A DNA stretch of 64,000 bases, taken from assembly GCA_026874595.1 (NCBI GenBank), contig CM049315.1, positions 18,249,664 to 18,313,663 of the forward strand. The letters are read 5' to 3'. The DNA is from Sipunculus nudus (lineage: Eukaryota > Annelida > Sipuncula > Golfingiida > Sipunculidae). The position numbers and the translations under genes are program-made. The notes beneath the pieces are model-generated. The model saw only the letters and a program-made list of their open reading frames with translations. It was not told where the DNA came from and ran no database searches. Of the stretch, positions 1 to 52,547 are shown piece by piece. The stretch's first letter is position 1. Every line of letters begins with the position of its first letter.

Positions 1-41148
<41,148 letters not shown>

Positions 41149-42275
41149 GGATGAAGAAATGTCAAAATAAATCAAGAACAATCACACCAAGGGTGTCTCA
41201 TGTCAACGAGGTTGTTAGCTAATGAATGGTGTTTGTGTACTGTGTCTGCTTATCAAGAGCATGTTGGCAGATACATCATGACCAAAACTGGCAAAGGAGC
41301 TGCACTCACTAGAGTGCTGTACAAGTGGTTACAGACCCACTGTCTACAGCTTATTGTTGTGTTGAATCAGTGTATTCACTTTTTTAAAACACACACACAC
41401 ACATATATATTAAAACATTTGAAGCAGGAACTCAGTGACATTTGCATTTCAGGATCAACACGAGACAAACTTTCGCTAATATTGCAAACACATAGCTTGT
41501 ATCGATATGTATATGCATTGATCATGTTGACTAGTCAGGATAAGAAACAATATAGAATAACTGATTATATAGATCAATTTATAACATTACTGTGAACTAA
41601 GGATTGGTTATGATGTTAATTATACACTACAAAGTGTATTATAAAGAGATAGGATGACCGACGAAGATGTAGACTGGGAAGTAGATGCCCAACTGCAACT
41701 TATGGCATTTGTTACAAGAACAAATATAGGAGTGGTATTCATGTATTGGTACTACAGTTATTAGGTCATGATTATACCTCGGGGGGGGGGGGGGGGCAGC
41801 CTTAATAAGTGACTGGGCATTTAATCCATCCAGCAATTTTGTGTTCATATTGATTGAAGTCTACCAAAACCTTCCATGTTAGTATCTTTAAAATGTATTA
41901 TTATCTGAGTCAGCAGAAAAATGAGTTTTTGTTTATAATCTTATTACTTTTTCAGTACAAGTGTGTGATATCATGATGTCAGTAAGGTGAATTGGTGACA
42001 AGTAAATTGCCAGGGTTTTCATCATCCTTGCATGTCATAATTTTAGTAAGGTCAAGTTTTTCTGGTCAGAGTATTTAATGATACATATTTAAAGTGTTGG
42101 TGCTAACATATTTAATGAAGGTGGTATTAGGAATTTGACTTTGAAGGACTAGATTGACTGAGCTGCCTACTTTGTCTGTAGGTATGTTCAGTATGAGAAC
42201 GTGGAACTCTACCAATATTTCATGTAACATCAGCTTACAGTAATACCAGTTTTAAAGAAGGGTTGTTTGAACATA
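41149..42275 (+). other. CYFIP 3' untranslated region and flank
   Basis: Follows the TGA. AATAAA at 41166-41171 lies only 18 bases past the stop; another AATAAA is at 42671-42676. A G-tract is at 41780-41796. The true cleavage site cannot be read from sequence alone. Confidence 0.45.
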
Positions 42276-42649
42276 CTGTGGTTGGCTTTATATTCGTGAG
42301 ATTAAATATTCGTGATTTTCGTCACATCGTTGTTTCACAAGGGTTATCATACAGTAATTTGCACAATGTACATAATTATTATTATATCAATTACCTAATA
42401 TGCACGTGAAATCTTAACGAGGAGCTAAGGGAACATCAAACAGGTGGATGATACAAGGAGCATAGGGAGCATTAAACAGTTTGAAATTCTTCCCGGTAGA
42501 ATGGGAGATACTTAATAGAATTGGTATTATTTAAATCATCAATCTGTGCAGATGTGGGGTCTTATTCATGAGGGTTTTATTTTAGCGATAATATCCCCTT
42601 TGTGAATATCGCAAATTTGAAACCCTTGTGAACATAAATCCAACCACAG
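42276..42649. mobile_element. TA-flanked MITE, 374 bp
   Basis: TA (42274-42275, 42650-42651) flanks CTGTGGTTGGCTTTATATTC at left and the complement of CTGTGGTTGGATTTATGTTC at right. Internal TTCGTGA / CACAAGGGTT words are also inverted. No coding. Confidence 0.78.
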
Positions 42650-42651
42650 TA

Positions 42652-45039
42652 TACATGCAAGAAGCATAACAATAAAGTTATCATTATGAATTTCATTATG
42701 ATACATTTTATTATTGAAGAAAATATTTAAGTCATTCACACCATTTAATTATTATGTTTTGTAAAATTACATTTAATTTAAGAGAAACTGTATAAGCTGA
42801 CTGCAAATTACTGACCTCCTGTCACACACAGCCTTCACAGTTTATCACCATCCGCCTTGTCACCGTGTCAGGTGAATCTCACCTTGTCTGTTTGGTCAAC
42901 TTCCTGTGTATTTAGGGTCCTTATAAATGGCATTCTTTCAAACAAGGCATTCTTTCATTATACAGCAGGGATGCTGGTATCTTACCTGACTGTAAATCAA
43001 TTTTGCTGTAACAGTCACCTTTCTCCGTCCACTCATCTGATAACAGGTATTTTAAAAATTGCAGCTATAAGCTTGAAATTTTACATACAGGCACCTCCAG
43101 TTTCTGTCCAAACATTAAACAAGGTAAAGGTGGCATTATTTCATGTGTGATTGAGTTAAAGCAAGGTTAATCTTAAGTGACTGAAATTAATACTCTTTCT
43201 TTTGAGATAAGGGCCATGTGGACACATCTGATACTGCTCTGATAAGATTTTGTATGCAACGGTTGCTGTGTAATGGTGTATATACGTTTGATAAATATGA
43301 TAGACACTAATGCAACAAATTGACACTCCTTGGTGACTTGTGACCTAGTTATAATCATCTGCATCTTCTTGTGTCGAGTCTGTTTCTGTGAGAGGGTGGT
43401 ATGAGACTTGCCCTGTCCCTGCAATGGTTAAGACTTAAATTTGTAATTCCTCCAGCTGACTGAGCCATCAAACTTCCTCTTGCTGTGGTGCAACGATTAG
43501 AACAGGTCCTGCCACCTCGCGCCAAAGCAGATAGCTAATATTAAGGCTCTGTGATGGATTCATTTCATTTTGTGATAAGAGCTGACACTCAGTTACGTCT
43601 ATCGGTACATGGAATCACGTTTTATATTACGCACTTTAGTAGCAAGAGCAAACCCGTCCTCTCGCTAAATCCATGTTTAATTACCATTTGAAACTCAATG
43701 GTACACAGTTATTATTTAAAAAATTGCCTGTCTCACTGTCTCTTAAAATGAGATCCATATTCATACTAAAAACAAGTTTGTGGTGACCTCTTTGTGTCCC
43801 ACGTTTGAACAATATGTCTTGCTTTTGTTCCCTTTGGACAAAGCCGAGAGACACTAGAACATTGCAGCTGACCTCCGTAGCTCAGCCTTTAACACATTTA
43901 GTTGTAGAAAGATTGCACTGTACAAAAATCATTCAGGTTGGACCTGCTGCCGGTCTTTGAAACTATTTATAAATGGCACAGATGTTATAGATGAATGACA
44001 ACCGTGGTCTTTCTGCCAGCATATTTCTATGTAATATTACATAAAATTCATGTCCTATAACAACATATAACATTTAACTTTTTTCATGTCAGCAAATATA
44101 CCTGGTGTGGACTGGTTGGGACAGCAGCATTTGGCTGTCACAGATTCCCGGTCATTCATCTAAATCAGCCTTGTCATTTATTGGTTTATATTAATTGGTT
44201 ACAGACAGGTTATATTCACGTGACGTGTTTTTGACATGTGACTTTGGGCCAAGTATAGACGTGCATGGCTGATTGACCGCCGGTGACAGCCTTATGTCGA
44301 ACAACTGGATAAAATTGTTCAAGTTTAGGAATTAGCATTTAACAACTAAGGCGACGTTATTCATGGTCAGGTGTTTCATGTTTTGTTACTCGACCAGCGG
44401 GCATGCCCCCTGTGTTCATTTATATTGTATCTTGTATTTTACCAGTGACTAGAGTTTAAAATGTCCCGTCAAGACTAGTATAAGACTCTAGCTTTTATAA
44501 CGGCTCCATGTTTGTCTGAAGGAATGACAGATGTGGTGGTCAAATTTTTTTGGATACCGCAGGGTCAGAATAGCCTAGCTATAAATAAGTCTGTAAAATG
44601 TTGACATCTCTCCTCTAAAACTGAACATACGCATAAAATTTGCATGAACGATGCGAGATTAAATGATGTATACGTGCTATAAATACTAGTTATTTAAAAG
44701 AAAATGATGATCAAACATGAGTATTGTGATAGTGATGTTTCAAGACGAACAAAAAAATAAGGAACCAACGGCAAATCCTTATTTAACCGTGGCGCCCTTG
44801 ATGTTATCGTATTGCATTTAAGTCTATTCAGCTTCTTTGGGATTTTGTGAATTTAGAGTATATATTTCTTAAAATACAGCCGAGAGTTATACGCATGCAT
44901 TTTTGTACCCGTAGGTTGTAGAGTTTTTAGTGTATTTATTGTGTCAAATAAACTTATTTCATTATGCTTTCTTGTTTTGTATATTCTTAATTTATTATGC
45001 TTGGCTGTGCAGAACTTTTCATGCAACTCCCACCTTAAG
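42652..45039. other. Intergenic DNA, nothing recognised
   Basis: No exon, RNA gene or bounded repeat found. One AATAAA at 42671 may belong to CYFIP. Confidence 0.4.
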
Positions 45040-46240
45040 TTACGAAGACAAAGATTGGTGGCTCACCTGCATTTCTTTTGCGCGCATTGTCCACCTGTGC
45101 ATCATAGTAATTATAGGTCATATCTCAGGAGTGGTTCAAGGTATTAGGCTGAAATTGTGCATATCCATACATCTTGAATACCAGCATCTTTTACTAAAAG
45201 ACTGGTATCGCCATCTACAATCGTGTTCGCATGGTGTCCATCTGTGCGTCTTGGTGATAATGACACATCTCACGAGTGCTTCAACGTATTTCAGTGATGT
45301 AGGCGAGTTTACTTCATCCGAAGTCCGAGTCCTTGAGTTTCGAGGTCAAGTCCACCTTATTAGTGTCCGAGTCACTTGAAAGCCGAGTACAAGTTGGGAT
45401 TCCGAGTCCAATACTTCTCTCCTTTCTCCTTTTTAAAAGAAATTTTGAATTAACCTGTTAGATTATCGTTTGCATTTCTATGATAGTTTGTATATGTGCT
45501 TTTTACATGAATAATAAATAATCTTTAGCCCCCGATGCCGAACTATAGTTGGGTTAATAGTCTAACTTTGTATGCCTTATATTCTGTTGCTTGTTTGGGC
45601 ATGTATATAAGTGGTTTTTCTACTGGACTTCAGGCGGACTTGGTCTGATATCTCTAGTACGTGTCGGAGTCTAGAACCTTCGAGTTAAAGTCTGAATCCC
45701 TAGAAAAGTCGACGCAGGTCCAAGTCCAGACACGAGTCTTGCATCACTGATGTATTTGGCTTAATTTGTGCATGTCTATAAATCAAGGGTGTCTCCATCT
45801 TGTACTTGAGACCAATGATGCCATCTGCAGTCGTTTTCACGTAGCATCCAACCATATATCTATTTCGGTGAAAATTGCATATATCTCAGAAGTGTATTGA
45901 TGTATCAGCTTGAAATTTTGCACTTCCATCCGTCTTTGATAGCTTTGTCATAGACCAGACAGGTGGGCCACCTACTATTCCAGGAATACATTAATACCCT
46001 TCTCTCAGGAGTGGTTCAATGTTTCTGCGTAAATATGTGCATAAACATTCATCTTTGATAGCATTCGCACACACAAGACAGGTGGCGCCATCTACAATAA
46101 TGTATTTGTAAAATACATTTATGCATTTATCTCAGATGTGGTTTGACGTATCGCCCTGCAATGTTGCCTGTCCACAGATCTGTGACGGCATTATCTTGAA
46201 CACATGACTGGTGGTGACACATATATTAATCTGTAGTTTC
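45040..46240. mobile_element. Family B-related Helitron body, no clear ends
   Basis: ~140-bp tandem units with TATCTCAGGAGTGGTTCAA, ATGGTGTCCATCTGTGCGT, and CAGGTGGCGCCATCTAC, as in family B/12972-13406. A hAT-like element is inserted at 45292-45749. Confidence 0.55.
45292..45749. mobile_element. hAT-like MITE, 458 bp
   Basis: Ends CAGTGATGTAGGCGAGTTTA and (complement of) CAGTGATGCAAGACTCGTGT. Flanking octamers ACGTATTT (45284-45291) and ATGTATTT (45750-45757) differ by one C/T change at a CpG, so they are an aged 8-bp target duplication. Interior is rich in GTCCGAGTC repeats; no transposase. Confidence 0.8.
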
Positions 46241-46444
46241 GTCCATAAGAGATTTTTTTTGGATACTTGGGTATCTCTTATGCCACAAATTCCAAGGGCT
46301 TTGAGCTTGAAGTGAGAGCAATATATACAACAACACTGCGCAGAATCGGACTCACAAGAATCGGGTTTTGGAATTACTGCATACAATACAATTCTATTAA
46401 ATAAATGATAATATACACTACATAGGTATAAATGTGGTGAAGAG

Positions 46445-46749
46445 CAGGGGCGGATACAGGATAAAGGAAAGAGGGGAGGGGGCTCACATTGCGAGGCCGC
46501 GAAGCTCCGGGGGGGGGGGGATTGCGAGGGAGGGGACCCCCCTCCCAGGTGTAGAAAGGTTTTGAAAATTTAGGTTGTAATCGTGCAATCCGGCCAGGGT
46601 AGCTTAAGTGTATTATAAAGCAAAACCTAGATAGTAACTGGACGCGTGACGGTGAACTATGAGGTTTTTCTCCAGATTTCTTTGGTTAGGTCGGAAAAGG
46701 GGGGGGGGGGCGCCGCCCCCCCCCCCCCCCCCCCCCGAATCCGCCCCTG
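46445..46749. mobile_element. hAT-like MITE, about 305 bp, G/C-tract rich
   Basis: Ends CAGGGGCGGATACAGGAT and complement of CAGGGGCGGATTCGGGGG. TGAAGAG lies at both borders (overlapping the end on the right), a probable but ambiguous target duplication. Long G and C tracts inside. Confidence 0.65.
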
Positions 46750-47084
46750 AAGAGGGTAATGGTGTGATCAAATACATTGGATAAGAATTGCTTCAAGTCA
46801 AATTACATAAACATGGTGTTTTTTTTTTTTTTTTTTCTTTTTTGTAAGGGCTTTACGACATGAAGTAATATTTTGTATGCCTGCGCAAGTGAAATGTAAA
46901 CAGAAAGCGTTTCCTTGAAATGTAGCAATTTCGATTGTAAGGTTTTACGGTTGAGACAAGTAGTCCCTGCCGTCCCACAGTGCCCAACCAGAAGAGGTTT
47001 CTTTTGATTAGATATGACCTCTGGCAGAAGTGTGCACATATCTCCTCAAATCTGACATACAGTGTTGTCAACAATTACATATTC

Positions 47085-47281
47085 TGTGACCCCGTCTGTT
47101 CAGTCCCTGTGACCCCGTTTCATTACAGTCCCAACAGTCCGAGTGCAGTCCTTGTCCTTTCATATCCCCTTCTGTTCAGGGTTCAGGGGCGTCAATATAG
47201 GGGGATGGGGGGTATATATCCCCCCACTTTTTGGCAAGGGGGGATGGTCAATGTTATCACCCCCCCCCCCACTTTTCAGAG

Positions 47282-47348
<67 letters not shown>

Positions 47349-47433
47349 AAATGAAATATAGATTTGGTAGAATATAGACAGAATCCTTTTATCAGTTGAC
47401 TGTTATATTGAAATATATTTGAAATGTGATAAA

Positions 47434-47485
<52 letters not shown>

Positions 47486-48970
47486 AATATGTCATACAGG
47501 CGCCAAAAAGGTATATATATATAGTATATATATATATATAAATGTATGTGTGTGGGTGTGTCGGCGAGTCATGCCTCCCCCACCCTGGAAGAAAAATTGA
47601 CGCCACTGTCAGGGTTAATGTGACCCCGCCTCATTGCAGTCCCAACAGTCCGATTGCAGTCCTTGTCCTTTCATATCCCCTTCTGTTCAGGGTTACTTTG
47701 ATCCCGTTTTTTTAGTCTCAACAGTCTAATATTGCAGCCCTGTCCTTTCATATCCCCTTCTGTTCACAGTCCCTGTGACCCCGCCTCGTTGCAGTCCCAA
47801 CAGTCCGATTGCAGTCCTTGTCCTTTCATATCCCCTTCTGTTCAGGGTTACTGTGATCCCGTTTCGTTAGTCTCAACAGTCTAATATTGCAGCCCTGTCC
47901 TTTCATAACCCCTTCTGTTCACAGTCCCTGTGACCCCGCCTCGTTGCAGTCCCAACAGTCCGATTGCAGTCCTTGTCCTTTCATATCCCCTTCTGTTCAG
48001 GGTTACTGTGATCTCGTTTCGTTAGTCTCAACAGTCTAATATTGCAGCCCTGTCCTTTCATATCCCCTTCTGTTCACAGTCCCTGTGACCCCGCCTCGTT
48101 GCAGTCCCAACAGTCCGATTGCAGTCCTTGTCCTTTCATATCCCCTTCTGTTCAGGGTTACTGTGATCCCGTTTCGTTAGTCTCAACAGTCTAATATTGC
48201 AGCCCTGTCCTTTCATATCCCCTTCTGTTCACAGTCCCTGTGACCCCGCCTCGTTGCAGTCCAAACAGTCCGATTGCAGCCCTGTCCTTTCATATCCCCT
48301 TCTGTTCAGGGTTACTGTGATCCCGTTTCGTTAGTCTCAACAGTCTAATATTGCAGCCCTGTCCTTTCATATTACCTTCTGTTCACAGTCCCTGTGACCC
48401 CGCCTCGTTGCAGTCCCAACAGTCCGATTGCAGTCCTTGTCCTTTCATATCCCCTTCTGTTCAGGGTTACTGTGATCCCGTTTCGTTAGTCTCAACAGTC
48501 TAATATTGCAGCCCTGTCCTTTCATATTCCCTTCTGTTCACAGTCCCTGTGACCCCGCCTCGTTGCAGTCCCAACAGTCCGATTGCAGCCCTGTCCTTTC
48601 ATATCCCCTTCTGTTCAGGGTTACTGTGATCCCTTTTCGTTGGTCTCAACAGTTTAATATTGCAGCCCTGTTTTTTTCATATCCCCTTCTGTTCACAGTC
48701 CCTGTGACCCCGCCTCGTTGCAGTCCCAACAGTCCGATTGCAGCCCTGTCCTTTCATATCCCCTTCTGTTCAGGGTTACTGTGATCCCGTTTCGTTAGTC
48801 TCAACAGTCTAATATTGCAGCCCTGTCCTTTCATATCCCCTTCTGTTCACAGTCCCTGTGACCCCGCCTCGTTGCAGTCCCAACAGTCCAATTGCAGTCC
48901 TTGTCTTTTCATATCCCCTTCTATTCACAGTCCCTGTGACCCCGCCTCGTTACAATTCCAACAGTCCAAT
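47085..48970. repeat. ~155-bp dimeric satellite
   Basis: The word ACAGTCCCTGTGACCCCGCC recurs at 47766, 47921, 48076 and 48231, a period of 155. Each period is two related ~77-bp halves, both ending GTCCTTTCATATCCCCTTCT, with alternate starts CAGTCCCTGTGACC and GGGTTACTGTGATCC. About nine dimers, decaying after 48900. A hAT-like element splits it at 47184-47608. Confidence 0.9.
47184..47608. mobile_element. hAT-like MITE, 425 bp, with two (TA)n runs
   Basis: Ends CAGGGGCGTCAATATA and complement of CAGTGGCGTCAATTTT. TCAGGGTT is exactly duplicated on both sides (47176-47183, 47609-47616) and is the satellite's own sequence. (TA)n at about 47285-47345 and 47437-47482 supplies much of the interior. 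Confidence 0.85.
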
Positions 48971-49065
48971 TACAGTCGTAATCCTTTCATATGATTCCTG
49001 AACAGTCCTTGAGACACGCTTTATTTTAAGTTCCATTAACCCATGTTATATTGTTTCCTTGATCC

Positions 49066-49220
49066 CGAACGTATGTGACCTTAAGTTGGCCATCTGTGAA
49101 CCTTTAGTGACCATGTGTGACCCTGGAATGACCACCTGTGACCCAATAGTGCCCATCTTTGGCCATATAGTAACCTTCTGTGACCATATAATGACCATCT
49201 GTGACCCCATAGTGACCTTC
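49066..49220. repeat. Short degenerate tandem repeat (GTGACCATCTGTGACCC...)
   Basis: Words GTGACCATNTGTGACC and ATAGTGACC recur every 24-27 bases about six times. A G26 tract follows near 49300. Confidence 0.7.
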
Positions 49221-49329
49221 TGACAATTTACATAGAGCTGTGTCATGCTAACTATGGACGGACTGTTGTGTGAAACGATGAGGCTGGCGCTTTGGTTCGC
49301 TTGATGGGGGGGGGGGGGGGGGGGGACGC

Positions 49330-50205
49330 TGACTCTGTTACTGCCATGATGGGAGAAAAGTTGTTGTCATTGCCTTCTGGTGGTCTAACCGATAGAAACT
49401 GATAAAGAAATGGTATTTGCTCAATTTAAAACTAAAATGTGACACCTTTAATGTAGTTTAAATCTCCCTTTGACTGAACAATCATTTTTGGCCTAGGCGT
49501 TTTCCAGAAACCATAAACACATCAAACCGAACACTGTTTGAATCGTAATGTCATGGGCAACCTAGAAGAGGTCTCGGATATTTTTGCCAGGTCCGCCCAT
49601 CCATTTACCAGTACTTCGAACATATACAGTAAAGACTCAGTAATATTCCGTCCATTTATTAACACAGCCACAAGACACAGTAAATATAAATATTAGATAA
49701 TTTTAGCACGAGCATGGTAACTTAGACAATTCTTGAGCAAAAAACTTACACATGCATTATCTACTAACAAATACAAGAATCATATAAAATAAATTTTATT
49801 TTTTATTTCTTTTTTATTCTTTACTTCCTCTAGTTTAATTCATCCAGTAAAACTCCATCGGTTGAAAGCAGTTTCATATGGTAACGAACAAATGCATTAT
49901 TATGTTTCATTTTATAATGTAAACTAGCTTCGCCCCACAAATTTTGGAACAGCGAGAATTTTCAACACATTGATACATGTACTTTACTGGTCTTACATTG
50001 AGATAATATCGACCCTATGAGAATTACAATTCTGAACATTTCGAGCTTCGGTTGTATAAGAATTACAGCATTTGACGTAAAAAGCTCTTTAGTAACGGCG
50101 GAATGATAACTTATTTTATGATAAATGTTTGTATATTCAGGTTCATTAAAGTCCTTCAGTTTTGTCATAGTTCCTCTACTACACAAGCAACCAAGAAATT
50201 TCTTG
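49330..50205. other. Downstream of the second GPCR, nothing recognised
   Basis: AT-rich. TTTATT words on the plus strand near 49650 and 49797-49815 could serve as minus-strand AATAAA signals for the GPCR at 50206-51612; I cannot choose one. Confidence 0.35.
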
Positions 50206-51612
50206 TTATATACTGGTACTTGGTTTCTGGACCTTCTCTTCATTGTCATGGGCACAGGTGGGTTTTGTTGTAACCGTTTTGTCGTCAGATTTACCTTCCG
50301 GGTTAAAGGTCGGCTGCGTCGGAGTTTTGATACATTTACAGAGCATGGACTTCATCGTTTGGCGAAAAGAAGCACCGAACCAGATATAGATGAGAAAATT
50401 AGCCGACGAATTAATGGTGCTCATCATAGTAGCAATAAGCAATATGGCGTAATAAGCGTTTCCGCATCCGGCCCGCCTCAGGGTGGTCGCTGCGATAATT
50501 CGCAGGATGGGGTTCCATATTTGGCAGACGACGAACACCAATACGACAGCGATCAGGATCTTGGTGACGTCCTCCCGCGCCACACACTTCCCGCTGGTCA
50601 TCTCAGCTCTTCTTTTGTTCGCTTGACGGACAGCCCTGATCAGCAAGACGGCCAACACTCCAAGTGACGTCAGAGGGATGGCGTAAGCGAGAACGAGATA
50701 CAGCACGCTGCGGTACAAAATCTGGTACACATGATCGGCGCCAAAACCCGAAAAACTCCACAAGTAGTTAGTCGTGTCCCCAACTTTTACGACAATCATT
50801 TTGCTGTCAAAGAACAGAGGCATCGTGAAGGCGATTGTCGCAATGTGTATCGTAAATAGCTGCCACTTTGCGACAGAAGGCCGACACAAGCGGGCGGCGT
50901 GGTGAGGGCGACAGATTGCGATATAACGGTGACACGTAAGCAGAACGATGGTCCACGTTGAAGCAAGATTGGCGATGGTAAAGATGGTCGCACCGTGCAT
51001 CAGCATGTATGCAAAAGGTCCGTTAGAATTTGGGATTGGGAAATACACGGCACTAATGGTTGGCAACGCCATTATAAATATTACACACAAAAGAAACACT
51101 GAGTCCCACACGGCAAGTACAGATAGCAATAGTGACGTCGCCATGTTGGATGTCATCCGAGATAGGACAGCTATAGAGATTGCATTACCTGCAAGTCCTC
51201 CCATCGAAATTATACTGTAGACAACTGCAACTGCTGCTGAGACTTTGATACAGTAGTTAAGGCCGCTTGAGGACTTTTCATTCTCTGTTATGATGACGTC
51301 CTCTGTTGTTACTGAAGCGTTTTCAGACCTAAATGTTGTATTACTCAAGTTGGTGATCGCATGCCTCGAGGTCGAAAGAGTTCCTGCTGAACCTTCGGGT
51401 CTTGATTGATTTACAGAGTTCGCCGTTAGAGTGGTTGTTACTCTGGTAAGATGCCTGTCATAAAACACTGAATTGTGAGTTCTTTCCATCGGGGTTCGTG
51501 CGACATCGGGTGACACATGTCGTCTGCCTTCGCTGGTGAGAGTGGTCACGTGACATGAAATCTGCTTGACCTGGGCGGACAGCAGTAAGCACGCAACCAA
51601 CCCGAGCTGCAT
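50206..51612 (-). CDS. Class A GPCR, intronless, peptide-receptor-like (FMRFamide-receptor style)
   Basis: 468 residues from ATG at 51612 (A at -3) to TAA. A hydrophobic N-terminal stretch (residues 3-13) may be a signal peptide. A Ser/Thr-rich ectodomain carries sequons at about 68, 88, 91 and 98. Seven segments lie at about 124-150, 158-184, 200-227, 250-267, 299-325, 348-374 and 385-411. Marks: GN in TM1, D170 in TM2, HRYIAICRP in place of DRY (228-230), CQIWNP in TM6 and NFLIY in TM7 in place of NPxxY. Neither the TM3 nor the second-loop cysteine is visible, so the usual disulfide is missing. The HRYIAICRP plus NSSANFLIY...SFRQTM pattern is like FMRFamide and related invertebrate peptide receptors; the ligand is inferred only to that level. 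Confidence 0.88.
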   Translation of the reverse strand: MQLGLVACLLLSAQVKQISCHVTTLTSEGRRHVSPDVARTPMERTHNSVFYDRHLTRVTTTLTANSVNQSRPEGSAGTLSTSRHAITNLSNTTFRSENASVTTEDVIITENEKSSSGLNYCIKVSAAVAVVYSIISMGGLAGNAISIAVLSRMTSNMATSLLLSVLAVWDSVFLLCVIFIMALPTISAVYFPIPNSNGPFAYMLMHGATIFTIANLASTWTIVLLTCHRYIAICRPHHAARLCRPSVAKWQLFTIHIATIAFTMPLFFDSKMIVVKVGDTTNYLWSFSGFGADHVYQILYRSVLYLVLAYAIPLTSLGVLAVLLIRAVRQANKRRAEMTSGKCVAREDVTKILIAVVLVFVVCQIWNPILRIIAATTLRRAGCGNAYYAILLIATMMSTINSSANFLIYIWFGASFRQTMKSMLCKCIKTPTQPTFNPEGKSDDKTVTTKPTCAHDNEEKVQKPSTSI

Positions 51613-51700
51613 CGTCAGCGGGATTCTTCCTAAGTCCTACCAATAAATAAACGATAAAATCAGCACACAGGAGTTTTCGCCAATAACTGATAATTTTAAG

Positions 51701-51704
<4 letters not shown>

Positions 51705-51769
<65 letters not shown>
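51705..51769. repeat. (TA)n microsatellite ~95 bp upstream of a GPCR start
   Basis: About 32 TA units just 5' of the minus-strand GPCR start, in its probable 5' untranslated or promoter region. Confidence 0.9.
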
Positions 51770-51775
<6 letters not shown>

Positions 51776-52284
51776 GGCGCCATGTGTTTATAGATACAAA
51801 GTTAAGATATACTTACAGGGGTTCTGCACATTTTAACCGCGGCGCCAATTTATATACAAAAGTCTGAGGAACCAGTACCGGCTTATTTAATTGGATCAAT
51901 GGACCAATCAGAGACAGGTACAAAACAATAACGTCAGCATGACGTCTATGTATTGCGGAGACCAGTGATTCATATACTGTCTATAGATTTGGTGATTGGT
52001 ACCTGGCTCTGATATTGTTTCTCGACGAGGTTTTATTGATGAGTTTGCCGTTTGTCTTATTGAATTGAAGTGGTTTATACAGAACAGGAGACTAGCAAGC
52101 ATCTTTGTGGCTGCTCTTACTGCCGGTCTGTCACAGATCTTAAACTCATTAAAGTACATGAAGTCATATATTAGTTAAACAATAGTTCTGGTTTGTAACG
52201 AAACTGGGACGACAGTTTTATCTTAAACCTGTTTTTTTCGACCTAAATCACGATACACTGTTGGGAAAATTAAAACAATATGGG
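51770..52284. other. Upstream flank of the GPCR, nothing recognised
   Basis: No exon or structured element; the TRIM-like repeat begins at 52285. Confidence 0.35.
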
Positions 52285-52440
52285 TGTTACGAAGACAAAT
52301 TGCTCAGGGGAAAATCCTGGGTCGATCCGGGAGTAGAACCCAGGTCGGTGGCGCACAAGTTCCGGGTACCAACCGCTTCGCTAGAAAAGCAAGCTTCGCT
52401 AGCGAGACAGTTCGGTCCGCTTTTATGTCACCCCGTAACA
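52285..52440 (-). mobile_element. TRIM-like short LTR (156 bp) carrying tRNA-like A and B boxes
   Basis: Bounded by TGTTAC/GTAACA inverted hexamers and TG...CA. Read on the minus strand it contains TAGCGAAGCGGTTGG (A box, complement at 52373-52383) and, about 40 bases later, GGTTCTACTCC (B box with one change, complement at 52330-52340), the spacing of a tRNA-type internal Pol III promoter. It is preceded by a purine run AAGAGGGGGTG. This fits a terminal-repeat retrotransposon in miniature; such elements are known in bivalves. Confidence 0.6.
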
Positions 52441-52547
52441 CACCCCCTCTTAAGAGCGTTCTGCTATCAGAACAAGACTAATTATCCCAAGAGTCACTCT
52501 TGGTGACCTTATTCCCCTGGGCCACGAAGTTTGGACGAGCCCCAATT
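52441..52547 (-). mobile_element. Short internal region with PBS-like and polypurine-like ends
   Basis: On the minus strand it starts AATTGGGGCTCGTCC right after the larger LTR; TGGGGCTCGTCC is one base short of the tRNA-Pro primer site TGGGGGCTCGTCC. It ends AAGAGGGGGTG just before the small LTR. 107 bp, no coding. Confidence 0.55.

Noticed and set aside
47403..47606. Frames rich in IYIYIY
   Set aside because: Translation of (TA)n microsatellites in a MITE.
50125..50667. Plus-strand 180-codon frame
   Set aside because: Shadow of the minus-strand GPCR; the GPCR has seven membrane segments and class A motifs.
52320..52400. Functional tRNA gene
   Set aside because: A and B boxes are present, but no acceptor stem or cloverleaf pairing is evident, and the sequence lies inside an LTR-like repeat.
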